Of a stretch of 43,381 nucleotides of DNA, positions 8,305-16,688 are shown piece by piece. The translations under genes were made by a program, and so were the position numbers. This stretch comes from Methylobacterium aquaticum (GTDB lineage Bacteria; Pseudomonadota; Alphaproteobacteria; Rhizobiales; Beijerinckiaceae): positions 1 through 43,381 of the forward strand of contig NZ_LABX01000137.1 of the NCBI RefSeq assembly GCF_001043915.1. Direction: 5' to 3'. Every line of letters starts with the position of its first letter. Positions within the stretch are counted from its first letter, which is position 1. The notes under the pieces were generated by a model, which did no database searches, was not told the origin of the DNA, and saw nothing but the letters and a program-made list of their open reading frames with translations.

Positions 8305-9018
8305 CTATTCGGCCGCCCGGAGGTCGGGCGCGCGCACGCCGGCGGCGGCGAGCCGGGGCGTGGCCGCGGCCTCGGCCACCGGCAGGTCCTGCTCCTCGGC
8401 GAGGACCACGAAGCGTCCGGCCTCGCCGTCATAGACCAGCAGGTGCCCGGTCTCGATCTCGAACAGCCAGCCGTGCAGGGTGAGCTGGCCCGCGGCCAGC
8501 GCGCTCGCCACCGACGGGTGGGTGCGCAGATGGTTGAGCTGCGCCAGCACGTTCTCCATCGCCAGGGCATGGAGGCGGCGCTTGTCGTCGATGTCGTCCG
8601 GGTAGGCGTCGCAGACGATCTTGCGGGCGGCCTCGCCGTGGCGCAGCCAGGCCGCCACGCTCGGCATCGTCTCGGTGAGGCCCGGCGTGAGCAGGCCCTT
8701 CATGGCGCCGCAATCCGAGTGGCCACAGACCACGATGTCGCGCACGCCGAGCGCCATCACCGCATACTCCACCGCCGCGGTCACGCCGCCCATCATCGTG
8801 GCGAATGGCGGCACGATGTTGCCGACGTTGCGGGTGACGAACAATTCTCCCGGGCCCGCCTGGGTGATCAGTTCCGGCACGACGCGGGAATCGGCGCACG
8901 AAATCACCAGGGCCTTCGGCTTCTGGCCGTCATGCACAAGGCGCTGATAAACCGAACGCTGGCTCGGAAACACCTGCTCGCGGAACTGCGTGAACCCCTG
9001 AACAATATTGTCCATCAT
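8305..9018 (-). CDS. Beta-class carbonic anhydrase
   Basis: A cytoplasmic zinc enzyme that interconverts CO2 and bicarbonate. The 237-residue product has the diagnostic zinc site CADSR (Cys41, Asp43, Arg45) and HSDCGAMKG (His100, Cys103). TRNVGNIVPP and VTAAVEYAVMALGV are also typical of the prokaryotic beta class. The last ~25 residues are an Ala-rich tail beyond the core. I use the first of two adjacent ATGs at 9018, preceded by GAGGAG; the second ATG at 9015 would differ by one residue. In a methylotroph-like organism it could supply bicarbonate for carboxylations, but the neighbours do not tell. Confidence 0.95.
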   Translation of the reverse strand: MMDNIVQGFTQFREQVFPSQRSVYQRLVHDGQKPKALVISCADSRVVPELITQAGPGELFVTRNVGNIVPPFATMMGGVTAAVEYAVMALGVRDIVVCGHSDCGAMKGLLTPGLTETMPSVAAWLRHGEAARKIVCDAYPDDIDDKRRLHALAMENVLAQLNHLRTHPSVASALAAGQLTLHGWLFEIETGHLLVYDGEAGRFVVLAEEQDLPVAEAAATPRLAAAGVRAPDLRAAE

Positions 9019-9274
9019 CGGCAATCTCCTCTCTGCGGTCGCAGCGGCACGGGCCCGCCGGGGCCGCACCATGATGCCGAGAACGTCGCGAGAGGCCGCC
9101 GGGTTGCTCCGGGGCGGCGCCTCTCTCGCTGCGTCATCTGGCCCGGCGGCCGGCCGGGATGAGACGGCGGTCCTCGACCGTGACCGCTGGTCGGCGGCCG
9201 GCCGGCCTGCGTTGACGGCGCGGCGATTTCTGCGACGAAGGGGCGGCCGCGCATCCCCGGAGACCACCCCCGCC
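9019..9274. other. Divergent intergenic region with a long imperfect hairpin
   Basis: Between the carbonic anhydrase and epimerase starts. GCGAGAGG (9088-9095) pairs with CCTCTCTCGC (9120-9129), and inner GC-rich bases also pair, giving an imperfect hairpin. Its position upstream of both genes suggests a regulatory or structural role, but I cannot identify a regulator. Confidence 0.4.
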
Positions 9275-10276
9275 ATGCACCCGCACACCTTCCTCTGCGT
9301 CGACGCCCATACCTGCGGCAACCCGGTGCGTGTGGTCGCCGGCGGGGCACCGGTCCTGCCCAACGTGCCGATGGGCGAGAAGCGGCAGATCTTCGTCGCC
9401 GAGCACGATTGGGTGCGCCGGTCCCTGATGTTCGAGCCGCGCGGCCACGACGCGATGTCGGGCTCGATCCTCTACCCGTCCTCCCGGGAGGATTGCGAAC
9501 TCGGCGTGCTGTTCATCGAGGTCTCGGGCTGCCTGCCGATGTGCGGCCACGGCACCATCGGCACCGTCACGGTGGCGCTCGAGCAGGGCTTCGTGGTGCC
9601 GCGGGTCGAGGGGCGCTTGTCCCTCGAAGTCCCGGCCGGCAAGGTCGAGGTCGAGTACCGCCGCAACGGCCGCTTCGTCGACGAGGTCCGCCTCTACAAC
9701 ATTCCGAGCTACCTCCACGCCGCCGACGTGCGGGTCGAGGTGCCGGGCCTCGGGCCGCTGACGGTCGACGTGTCCTATGGGGGCAACTTCTACGCCATCG
9801 TCGAGCCGCAACCCGGCTGGGGCGGCCTCGACGCCATGACCTCCGCCGACATCCTGACCTGGAGCCCGAGGGTGCGCGAGGCGGTGCAGCGGGCCGTCGC
9901 CCCGGTCCATCCCGAGGATCCGCGCATCCAGGGCCTGAGCCACGTGCTATGGGCCGACCGCCCGAAGCACCCGGAGGCCCATGCCCGCAACGCCGTGTTC
10001 TACGGCGACAAGGGCATCGACCGCTCGCCCTGTGGCACCGGCACCTCGGCCCGGATGGCGCAGCGGGTCGCCAAGGGGCTGCTGCGGGTCGGCGAGGATT
10101 TCGTCCACGAGAGCATCATCGGCACGCTGTTCCACGGCCGGGTCGAGGCGGCGGCGGAGGTCGGCGGGCGCCCCGCCATCCGCCCGAGCATCGGCGGCTG
10201 GGCCCGGGTGATCGGCCACAACACCATCCTGGTCGACGAGCGCGACCCTCTCGCCTTCGGCTTCCAGCTGACCTGA
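9275..10276 (+). CDS. 4-hydroxyproline 2-epimerase / proline racemase family
   Basis: This 333-residue protein matches the length of bacterial 4-hydroxyproline epimerases, which convert trans-4-hydroxy-L-proline into cis-4-hydroxy-D-proline. Both catalytic cysteines are present: Cys90 in MCGHGTIG and Cys253 in SPCGTGTSAR. The Cys/Cys pair fits an epimerase or racemase; the related trans-3-hydroxyproline dehydratases carry Thr in the second site. The N-terminus reads VDAHTCGNPVRVV, typical of the family. No D-hydroxyproline dehydrogenase, deaminase or transporter is beside it, so it appears isolated from a full hydroxyproline pathway here. I placed the start at 9275 because upstream codons are low-complexity. 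Confidence 0.88.
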   Translation: MHPHTFLCVDAHTCGNPVRVVAGGAPVLPNVPMGEKRQIFVAEHDWVRRSLMFEPRGHDAMSGSILYPSSREDCELGVLFIEVSGCLPMCGHGTIGTVTVALEQGFVVPRVEGRLSLEVPAGKVEVEYRRNGRFVDEVRLYNIPSYLHAADVRVEVPGLGPLTVDVSYGGNFYAIVEPQPGWGGLDAMTSADILTWSPRVREAVQRAVAPVHPEDPRIQGLSHVLWADRPKHPEAHARNAVFYGDKGIDRSPCGTGTSARMAQRVAKGLLRVGEDFVHESIIGTLFHGRVEAAAEVGGRPAIRPSIGGWARVIGHNTILVDERDPLAFGFQLT

Positions 10277-10283
10277 GACGGGC

Positions 10284-10306
10284 GGGGCGTTCTACTGCGA
10301 CGCCCC
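10284..10306. terminator. Hairpin between convergent epimerase and modA
   Basis: GGGGCGT (10284-10290) pairs perfectly with ACGCCCC (10300-10306) around a 9-base loop. The hairpin lies at the meeting point of two convergent genes and could stop both transcripts. Confidence 0.5.
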
Positions 10307-11173
10307 CTCCCCGATCATCGTGAAGCCCCGCGCCTCGAAGAAGCGCCGGGCGGCCTTGCTTCTCAGATAGGCGAGGAAGCGAGCACCGCCCTCGCCCTTG
10401 GCCTCCGCCGTCACCGCGAAGGGATAGACCACCGGCGGGTGGCTCCCTTCTGGGAACACTCCCACCACCTTCACCCCCGGATCCGCCTTCGCGTCGCTCT
10501 CGTAGACCACGCCGAGCGGCGCCTCGCCGCGGGAGACGAGCGCCAGGGCCGCCCGCACGTTGTCGGCCTGGGCAAGCCGCGGCTGCACCTGCGCCCACAG
10601 GCCGAGTCTCTCGAATGCCGCCTTGGCGTATTTGCCGATCGGAACCGAACTCACCTCGCCGGTCGCGAGCCGGCCGTCGGGCCCGAGCGCCCGGGCGAAC
10701 CAGTCCGGCGTGAACGACGCCTCGGCCACTGTCGCATCCTTCGGCGCCACCACGACGAGGCGGTTGGCGAGCAGGTTCACCCGCGTCTCGGGCCGGATCA
10801 GCGTGCGGGCGGCGAGGTAGTCCATCCAGTCGAGGTCGGCGGAAGCGAAAAGGTCGGCCGGCGCGCCCTGCTCGATCTGGCGGGCCAGCGCCGACGAGGC
10901 GGCGTAGCTCGCCCGCACCGGGATTCCACTCTCGGCCGTGAAGGCTTTGCCGGCCTCGTCGAGGGCGTTCTTCAGGCTCGCGGCCGCGAACACCGTCGCG
11001 GGCTCCGCCGCCGAAGCCGGGGCCGCGAGGAGGAGCAGGCCTAAGCAGACTTGCGTTGCCAGGCCAACGCTTCGTCCGCTCAGGGTCTTGTTTGATCGCA
11101 GATTTCTGCCGCCGAACCGGCAACCACTTCGGCGAAATCTGCTTAGGGCCCAGAGGGCCCGGGCAGGGCACAT
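10292..11173 (-). CDS. modA: Molybdate-binding periplasmic protein with an in-frame repeat insertion in the signal region
   Basis: The mature part (from about residue 57) is a normal ModA-type solute-binding protein: TVFAAASLKNALDEAGKAF, then GAPADLFASAD and later APLGVVYESDA. It would deliver molybdate to an ABC importer. The first ~45 codons are unusual. Codons 1-9 (MCPARALWA) are followed by 36 codons supplied by the repeat at 11040-11147, then LLLLAAPASA and a probable cleavage before AE. Removing exactly 108 bp joins them into MCPARALWALLLLAAPASA, an ideal signal peptide. The insertion keeps frame, so the protein may still be exported with a long Arg-rich n-region. No modB or modC is adjacent, so this is an orphan binding protein in the window. 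Confidence 0.87.
   Translation of the reverse strand: MCPARALWALSRFRRSGCRFGGRNLRSNKTLSGRSVGLATQVCLGLLLLAAPASAAEPATVFAAASLKNALDEAGKAFTAESGIPVRASYAASSALARQIEQGAPADLFASADLDWMDYLAARTLIRPETRVNLLANRLVVVAPKDATVAEASFTPDWFARALGPDGRLATGEVSSVPIGKYAKAAFERLGLWAQVQPRLAQADNVRAALALVSRGEAPLGVVYESDAKADPGVKVVGVFPEGSHPPVVYPFAVTAEAKGEGGARFLAYLRSKAARRFFEARGFTMIGEGASQ
11040..11147 (-). repeat. Palindrome-rich repeat, copy B, inside modA
   Basis: CCTAAGCAGA (11040-11049) and TCTGCTTAGG (11138-11147) are perfect 10-bp inverted ends. Internal stems are GCGTTG/CAACGC and GCAGATTT/AAATCTGC with CGCCGAA/TTCGGCG nested inside. The copy is about 91% identical to copy A. Its 108 bp equal 36 codons, and the modA frame through it has no stop. 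Substitutions relative to copy A largely leave the long stem intact. Confidence 0.92.
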
Positions 11174-11257
11174 GGCAGGAAGTCCTTCGCACGTCGCGAC
11201 CCGCAGGTCGGGGCCGCTCCGTTATATGCCGCCATGCATAGCGGAGGCCAGAGGCCG

Positions 11258-13330
11258 CTACTGCCAGAGGCCGGCCTTGCGCGCCTTCGCATTCGCTTCC
11301 GCCGCCTGCAATTCCGGCGGTGCGCCCGCCGCGGCCCGACCCGCCCCGTTGAACAGGACGACCTCGGAGAGGTCCTGGTCCCCGGTGCGGCAGCGGTAGA
11401 GATCCGCCCCGCCGGCCGGCTGGCACGTCACCTCGCGCCGACGCAGGTACTGGCGGAACTCGCGGGCGAAGGCACCGCCCTGACCCTCGACGCCGGCAAG
11501 CCGCACGCTCTGTCCGTCGAGACGCAGCCGGCCGGTATCGATGACCCGCGGCACGCCGCGCAAGGACGGCGTCGCGGCCGGGCGCTCGTCGGGGCTCTGC
11601 CAGGCCAGGCGGCCGACGCTGCGGGCCGTGCTGCCGGTCTCGCGGGCCGCCTCGCGCGCCTCGGCCACCGGCGCCGGGCGGGCCTTCGCCACCTGGGCCG
11701 CCAGATCCTGGAACAGTGCCTCGGGCCCGTCTCCGGCCCCGTTCTCGGTGGTCGTGCCGGACAGGGAGATGCCGACCAGGAGATCGCCGACCGGGCCGAC
11801 GAACATCCCGTCCCGGCTGGCCGGATCGTCGGCGCCCTCCGGGGGGCGAGCGAGGCTGGCGAGCAGCGTGAGCAACGCTCGTCGCCGCTCCGCCGCCGGC
11901 ATCGGCCCGGCGACGAGCCGGTCGTAGACCGGCCGGCCGTCGCGGTCGAGATGGCGCAGGCTGGCGCTCGCGGCGCGGCGGGCCTCCGGCGTCGGGCCGA
12001 GCGGAGCGCCGCCGGCGACGACCGCCCGCACGCCGCCATCGGGACCGAGGACCAGGAGGCCGGCCCGGGCGGCGCCCCGGCCGGCAGCGTCGAGGCGGCG
12101 TTCGACCGCCTTCTCGGCCATCGCCTGAAGGTCACGGTCGAGGGTCGTGCGCAAAACCGCCTCCCGCGGCGGCTCGGGGCCGAGACGGTCGGCGGCGGCG
12201 GCCAGGACGAGGTCGGGGACGCCGCTGCGGGTCACCGGCGTGGTGCCGGCAGGGCTGAGACCGTCGAGGGTGCGGCTGGCCTCCGCCGCCTCCGCCGCGC
12301 TCAGCGTCCCGCGCATCACCATGCCGTCGAGCACGGCGTGGCCGAGAGTCCGGATCGCCGCCACGTCCCGGTCGGGCCGGAGATCGGGGTTCAGGCTCAG
12401 CCCGGCGAGATAGGCCGCCTCGGCGGTGCCGAGGGCTGCGGCCTCCTTGCCGAACAGGATTCTGGCGGCGGCGTCGATGCCGGTCAGGCCGGGACCGAAC
12501 GAGGCGAGGCCGAGGGCACGGGCGAGAATCTGCCCGTCGCTCTCCCGCGCGGAGAGCCACAGGACCAGGATCGCCTCTCGCACCCGGTCGGCGAGGCTGC
12601 GGGCATCCCCGGGAGCGGCTCCGATGAGGTCGTGGCGGACCAGGCGCTGGGTCAGGCGCGGACCACCCGAACGGGGGCCATCGCTGATCGTGTCGCGGAA
12701 GGAACGACCGACCACCGCCGCGATGCCCCCGGCATCGAGCCGGTACTCGTCCTCGAACCACGGATCCTGCGCGGCCAGGAATGCCTGACGCATGGCCGGC
12801 GCCACCGCCTCCAGAGGCAGCAGCTGCCCCTGCACCAGCCCACGACGGGCGACTGGCGTGCCATCCTCCGCCTGCACCGTGATGGTACGGGGCGTGGGCT
12901 GCGTCCCGCCTAAGGGCGGCAGCGTCGCGGCGCACCAGCCGAGGAAGACCGCAGCGCCTCCGAGTGCACCCAGGCCCGCGAGCACCAGGGCGCGTCCCCA
13001 GGGCAGCGCCCCGGCCCGCCGCGCCGCGCCGGCGACGCGCGACGCGAGCGGATGGGCGCCCACGCGCCCGGCCGCGTCCTGCCATGCGGGGGCGACCCGG
13101 CGCAACGGCGCCGCGGCAACGGACATGGCCGGGTGGAGATGCCCGGCGATGGCGCTCCCGGCGCGGGCGGCGCCGGTGCGGATCTGGTCCAGGCCGGTCA
13201 CGAGCCCCCGACCGACGGCGGAGACGCGGGAGGGAGCGGAAGCCCCCGGCCTCTCCGGCGGCCGCGCCGGTGGGCGCGACAGATCTATCCAGTCCCGCCC
13301 GGGCTGCGTCGTCATCGGCTCCGCCACCAT
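11258..13330 (-). CDS. Degenerate GT51 transglycosylase-like membrane protein with C-terminal nuclease-like domain
   Basis: A 690-residue protein. Residues 1-110 are Arg/Ala-rich and cytoplasmic in the model; about 112-132 form one membrane helix. Residues ~145-320 resemble the GT51 peptidoglycan glycosyltransferase domain, but key motifs are altered. The ED-x-x-F motif reads QDPWF, so the catalytic Glu is Gln188. The GGSTITQQ motif reads GGPRLTQRL. The later FGKEAAALGTAEAAYLAGL is better kept. No SxxK-type transpeptidase is visible. The last ~93 residues (RLDGQSVRLAGVEG to EANAKARKAGLW) resemble a staphylococcal nuclease-like fold with the usual ending but without obvious catalytic residues. 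I infer a non-catalytic envelope protein that may bind glycan strands. The start could be 13330 or 13315. Confidence 0.7.
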   Translation of the reverse strand: MVAEPMTTQPGRDWIDLSRPPARPPERPGASAPSRVSAVGRGLVTGLDQIRTGAARAGSAIAGHLHPAMSVAAAPLRRVAPAWQDAAGRVGAHPLASRVAGAARRAGALPWGRALVLAGLGALGGAAVFLGWCAATLPPLGGTQPTPRTITVQAEDGTPVARRGLVQGQLLPLEAVAPAMRQAFLAAQDPWFEDEYRLDAGGIAAVVGRSFRDTISDGPRSGGPRLTQRLVRHDLIGAAPGDARSLADRVREAILVLWLSARESDGQILARALGLASFGPGLTGIDAAARILFGKEAAALGTAEAAYLAGLSLNPDLRPDRDVAAIRTLGHAVLDGMVMRGTLSAAEAAEASRTLDGLSPAGTTPVTRSGVPDLVLAAAADRLGPEPPREAVLRTTLDRDLQAMAEKAVERRLDAAGRGAARAGLLVLGPDGGVRAVVAGGAPLGPTPEARRAASASLRHLDRDGRPVYDRLVAGPMPAAERRRALLTLLASLARPPEGADDPASRDGMFVGPVGDLLVGISLSGTTTENGAGDGPEALFQDLAAQVAKARPAPVAEAREAARETGSTARSVGRLAWQSPDERPAATPSLRGVPRVIDTGRLRLDGQSVRLAGVEGQGGAFAREFRQYLRRREVTCQPAGGADLYRCRTGDQDLSEVVLFNGAGRAAAGAPPELQAAEANAKARKAGLWQ

Positions 13331-14219
13331 CCTGTCCGCTCAACTCCCGTCCCGACGCAGCCGTGCCCATCACGCCGATGCAGACGGCGCAACGGCTACG
13401 GTCTCCAGCAACGTTGGCGTTGCGGAAACAGTTCCGCGCCGGCAGGACCGCGCCTGCGCAAAGACCCGCGCCTGCACACAGACCGGCCTCCGGTCAGTCA
13501 GAGGGATGTCGCGCGCCGTGGCGGCACGTCTTCGCCCGCATGATCGGCCATCTTCAGGCAATTACGTCAGATGACGCGCGAATAATCTTGAACTATATTT
13601 TACTATCAGCATCTCAAGCATCATCGAAGCGCCATCGTGTTCATTCCGGCGCGCGTGAGGCCAACTGGCCCTGAACAGATTGACAGTCGGACGGCCCGCG
13701 CGGCTGCTCGGCACTTTGGCCCATGCGCAGAGGACCGGGAGTCCGGGCATGGGTTGAGCGCCGGGGCGCGGCCGCGACATGGGCCGGTCCCGCGCCGAGC
13801 CGGGCGCCGGCAGCACGCAGACTGACCGGGCGGACAGCACAGACGGATCGCGCGACCGCGACGAGACCACCAGCACCGCATGGATCGCCGCGGCGACCGG
13901 GCGGACCGCGTGGCGGGCAAGGAGTACCGCACCGGGTTGCGGCAATGGACCGCCCGGGTCCCGATGCGATTGTGCTGATCCGGGTCATGCGCTACCGCCG
14001 AGGATCTGCGGGCCGCCCCCGTTCCGCCCGGTTGAGGCCGCAGGGATATGGCCGACCATGCCGCGGCGTGCGGGACGTGTTCGGGAGGACCAGGATGCCG
14101 GGGCGTGCGCCCATCTCCATCGTCGGCCCGGGCGGTCCACCCGTCCGCGTCGCTCCGTCCGTCCGGCTCGCCCCGGCCGGTGCCCCCATCCAAGCCAGCC
14201 GAGCAGAGTCGACGCACCG
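13331..14219. other. Long intergenic region upstream of ubiB
   Basis: About 890 bases between divergent genes. An AT-rich patch at about 13575-13630 stands out in this GC-rich DNA and may hold promoters. A small hairpin GCAACG/CGTTGC lies at 13409-13424. Several open frames exist in 13560-14217 but their predicted peptides are Arg/Pro/Ala-rich and resemble no family I know. I do not call a gene. Confidence 0.5.
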
Positions 14220-15854
14220 ATGCTGAAGACCGCCATCGTCGCGGCGCGGGACCGCCAGCGCCTCCAGGAAATCGCCGGCATCCTGATCGGGTTCGGGGTC
14301 AACAAGGTCGTCGATCGGCTCGGCCTGCGGTCGATCCCGCGGCTCGCCTGGCGCAGCACGCCCGCGGTCGACCTCGCCCGCCTGTCCCAGCCCGAGCGCC
14401 TGCGCCGGGCGATCGAAGCCCTGGGGCCGACCTTCATCAAGCTCGGCCAGGTGCTGGCGAGCCGCGCCGACCTGCTCGCCCCGCAATGGACCGAGGAGCT
14501 GGGCAAGCTCCACGACAAGGTCGCGCCCCTGCCCTGGGACGTGATCCGTCCGCAGCTCGAGGCCGATCTCGGCGCCCCGCCGGCCGAGATCTTCTCGGAA
14601 TTCGACACCAACCCGATCGCCTCGGCGTCGATCGCCCAGGTCTATCGCGCCCGGCTGGAGACCGGCGAGGAGGTGATCGTCAAGGTCCGGCGCCCGGGCT
14701 TGCAGAAGATCATCGAGGCGGACCTGCGGCTCCTGTCGCACGCCTCGCGCATCGTCGAGACCGAATGGCCCGAGATGTCCCGCTACCGGCCGACCGAGCA
14801 GATGCGTCACATCGCCAACGGCCTGCGGGAGGAGCTTGATCTCGCCAACGAGGGCCGCAACTGCGAGATGCTGGCGGCCCTGTTCACCGATCGCGAGGAC
14901 GTCGTCTTCCCGAAAGTCTATTGGGAATACACCTCCGAGCGGGTGCTGGTGCAGGAATTCATCCACGGCATCCCGCCGACGGACACGCGGCGCCTGGAGG
15001 AAGCGGGGCTCGACCGTAAGGTGCTGGCCCAGCGCGGGGTCGACGCCTTTCTGCAAATGGCGCTGATCGAGGGCCTGTTCCATGCCGACCCGCATCCCGG
15101 CAACCTGCTGGCGATGTCTGGCAACCGCATCGCCTTCATCGATTTCGGGATCGTCGGGCGGCTGTCGCAGCGTCGGCGTTCGCAACTGCTCGTCCTCATC
15201 GGCGCGATGCTGCAAGAGGATGCCGACGGGCTGATGGCGGTGCTGCTCGACTGGACCGGCGCCAGCAATCCGGACCTGACCCGGCTGGAAGCCGCCTCGC
15301 AGGCGTTCGTCACCCGCCACAACGGCGCGACGCTCAATCTCGGCCTCGTGCTGACCGACTTCATGACCATGGCGCGCGAGAACGATCTCGCGATGCCGAC
15401 CGACCTCGCGATCCTCTTCAAGGGCCTCGTCACGGCGGATGGCGTGATGCGCCAGCTCGACCCGGCCTTCGACCTGTTCGCGGCCGCAGGCCCGACGGTG
15501 AGCCGCCACATGCGGCAGCAATTCTCGGTCAAGGACCTGAAGGGCCGGTTCCAGGGCCTGGCGACGGGGCTCTACGGGGCAGCCTCCGAATTGCCGACCC
15601 TGATCCACCTGATGCTGGTGCGGCTCAAGCAGGGCCGGGTCACGGTCGAGATCGAGCTCAAGGGCATGGACAAGCTGACCCGCGGCATCGAGCGCGCCGC
15701 GGCCCGGGTGGCGGTCGGCCTCGTGGTGGCGGCCTTCGCCACCCAGCTCGCACCGCGGCTGATGGAGCACGGCACCCCGGCCTTCGCCACCATCGGCATC
15801 CTGGTCCTGACGATCGGGATCGGCTGGATCCTGCTCCTCGCCCGCAACCGCTGA
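14220..15854 (+). CDS. ubiB: UbiB/AarF-family atypical kinase-like protein
   Basis: A 544-residue ADCK/UbiB-type protein, associated with ubiquinone biosynthesis. The KxGQ motif (KLGQVLASRADLL, residues 74-77 for KLGQ) is characteristic of this family and distinguishes it from ordinary kinases. Other elements are PIASASIAQVYRARL (the Ala-rich nucleotide loop), GEEVIVKVRRPG with the conserved Lys, LFHADPHPGN (catalytic Asp and Asn) and IDFGIVG (metal-binding Asp). Two C-terminal membrane helices end the protein (VAVGLVVAAFATQLA and ATIGILVLTIGIGWILLL). I chose the ATG at 14220, the first start close to the family N-terminus. It is not next to ubiE or ubiJ here, so it could be a paralogue rather than the main ubiB. 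Confidence 0.87.
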   Translation: MLKTAIVAARDRQRLQEIAGILIGFGVNKVVDRLGLRSIPRLAWRSTPAVDLARLSQPERLRRAIEALGPTFIKLGQVLASRADLLAPQWTEELGKLHDKVAPLPWDVIRPQLEADLGAPPAEIFSEFDTNPIASASIAQVYRARLETGEEVIVKVRRPGLQKIIEADLRLLSHASRIVETEWPEMSRYRPTEQMRHIANGLREELDLANEGRNCEMLAALFTDREDVVFPKVYWEYTSERVLVQEFIHGIPPTDTRRLEEAGLDRKVLAQRGVDAFLQMALIEGLFHADPHPGNLLAMSGNRIAFIDFGIVGRLSQRRRSQLLVLIGAMLQEDADGLMAVLLDWTGASNPDLTRLEAASQAFVTRHNGATLNLGLVLTDFMTMARENDLAMPTDLAILFKGLVTADGVMRQLDPAFDLFAAAGPTVSRHMRQQFSVKDLKGRFQGLATGLYGAASELPTLIHLMLVRLKQGRVTVEIELKGMDKLTRGIERAAARVAVGLVVAAFATQLAPRLMEHGTPAFATIGILVLTIGIGWILLLARNR

Positions 15855-15863
15855 CGACGAACA

Positions 15864-15889
15864 GGGCCGCCCCGCTGCCGGGACGGCCC
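15864..15889. terminator. Strong bidirectional hairpin
   Basis: GGGCCG (15864-15869) pairs with CGGCCC (15884-15889), and the inner CCCG/CGGG extend the stem to about ten pairs with one mismatch around loop CTGC. It lies between the convergent ubiB gene and the small gene at 15917. Confidence 0.6.
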
Positions 15890-15916
15890 CCTGCCCTGTC
15901 GCCGGGCGCGCTTCGC

Positions 15917-16114
15917 TCAGGCGGCGAGGCGGCGGTTGCGCTTGCGGGCGTGCAGGTCCTGCGCCGCCCGGGTGGCATGGCGCGGGCTGCGGAAGATCTG
16001 GCCGTCCAGGGTCTGGAAGTCCGGATGGGCGGAGAAGAAGCGGAAGCCGTCGGTTTCGGGAACGACGATGCCGGCGGAGGTCTCGCCGACCTCGACGATG
16101 CGGGCAGGCTGCAT
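15917..16114 (-). CDS. Small conserved-looking protein of unknown function
   Basis: From the ATG at 16114 the product is 65 residues (MQPARIVEVGETSAGIVVPE at the start). It contains an aromatic core, GFRFFSAHPDF, followed by LDGQIFRSPRHATRAAQ and a basic tail ARKRNRRL. There is no signal peptide or membrane segment. The pattern of alternating hydrophobic residues suggests a small beta-rich cytoplasmic domain. I believe similar short proteins occur in related bacteria but cannot name a family. The frame is open to 16186, but those extra residues look non-conserved. Confidence 0.55.
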   Translation of the reverse strand: MQPARIVEVGETSAGIVVPETDGFRFFSAHPDFQTLDGQIFRSPRHATRAAQDLHARKRNRRLAA

Positions 16115-16688
16115 GGGCGTGTGTCTCCGGTCGCGGCCGCCGCTCGGGGCGCCGCGGAAATTCGGTCTCGGGTCGAAGCTCAGCAAAAGTCGGGCCGTCC
16201 TTGCGCGGCCCAGGCGGACGGCGCGCCCCTCAGACGCGGCGGCCGCCGCGGCGACACGGTGTCCGGGAAACCAGAACGGCGCAGCCGGCGACGGGGGGGC
16301 GGCAGGTCAGCATCGCTGCAATCTCCGGGTTGGACCACTGGCGCCGGGCGGGCGCCAGGGTGCTTTAGCGTTTGGTCTCGCGGCGCAATCGCCTCAAATC
16401 ACCGCGGCGCCGGGGGCCGTGCGATCGACCCCGGATGCCCAGGAAGAATCGGCCGAATGGGCATCTCTGTCAACGAGAATGTTCTTTTTATAGAACAGCT
16501 TGAAAGACAAGGCGCTTTCCCTTGCACCCTCTGCCCGAGAAGAAAGCGATAGGCCGACTCGGTCCGGCGCCGTCGCCTCGCGCACGACCGAGAATCGTTC
16601 TATAAAACAAACAAGGCGGCGCAGAGCGGTCTGGCGCATCATCGCCGGGTGGCGCAGGATACGGTCCTGGACGGACCGGAGAATGCCG
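16115..16688. other. Divergent intergenic region before the cupin gene
   Basis: About 570 bases with no recognised gene. It holds the separated inverted repeat at 16486-16607 and the ribosome-binding site GGAGA (16678-16682) for the cupin gene. Confidence 0.5.
16486..16607. repeat. Separated inverted repeat TTTTATAGAAC / GTTCTATAAAA
   Basis: TTTTATAGAAC at 16486-16496 is repeated in inverted form as GTTCTATAAAA at 16597-16607, about 100 bases apart. The left arm also forms a local GTTCT/AGAAC palindrome at 16481-16496. The AT-rich arms stand out from the surroundings. They could be paired regulator sites upstream of the cupin gene or ends of a small decayed element. Confidence 0.5.

Noticed and set aside
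9008..9274. N-terminal extension of the epimerase by 89 codons
   Set aside because: The extension is antisense to the carbonic anhydrase leader and low-complexity. The family begins at the ATG at 9275.
13409..13424. Hairpin GCAACG-TTGG-CGTTGC as a terminator
   Set aside because: The stem is only six pairs without a T-tract and lies upstream of a divergent gene, not after one; a chance palindrome is as likely.
13560..14219. Several open frames of 60-200 codons upstream of ubiB
   Set aside because: Predicted peptides are rich in Arg, Pro and Ala, overlap each other in different frames and show no family feature or clear ribosome-binding site.
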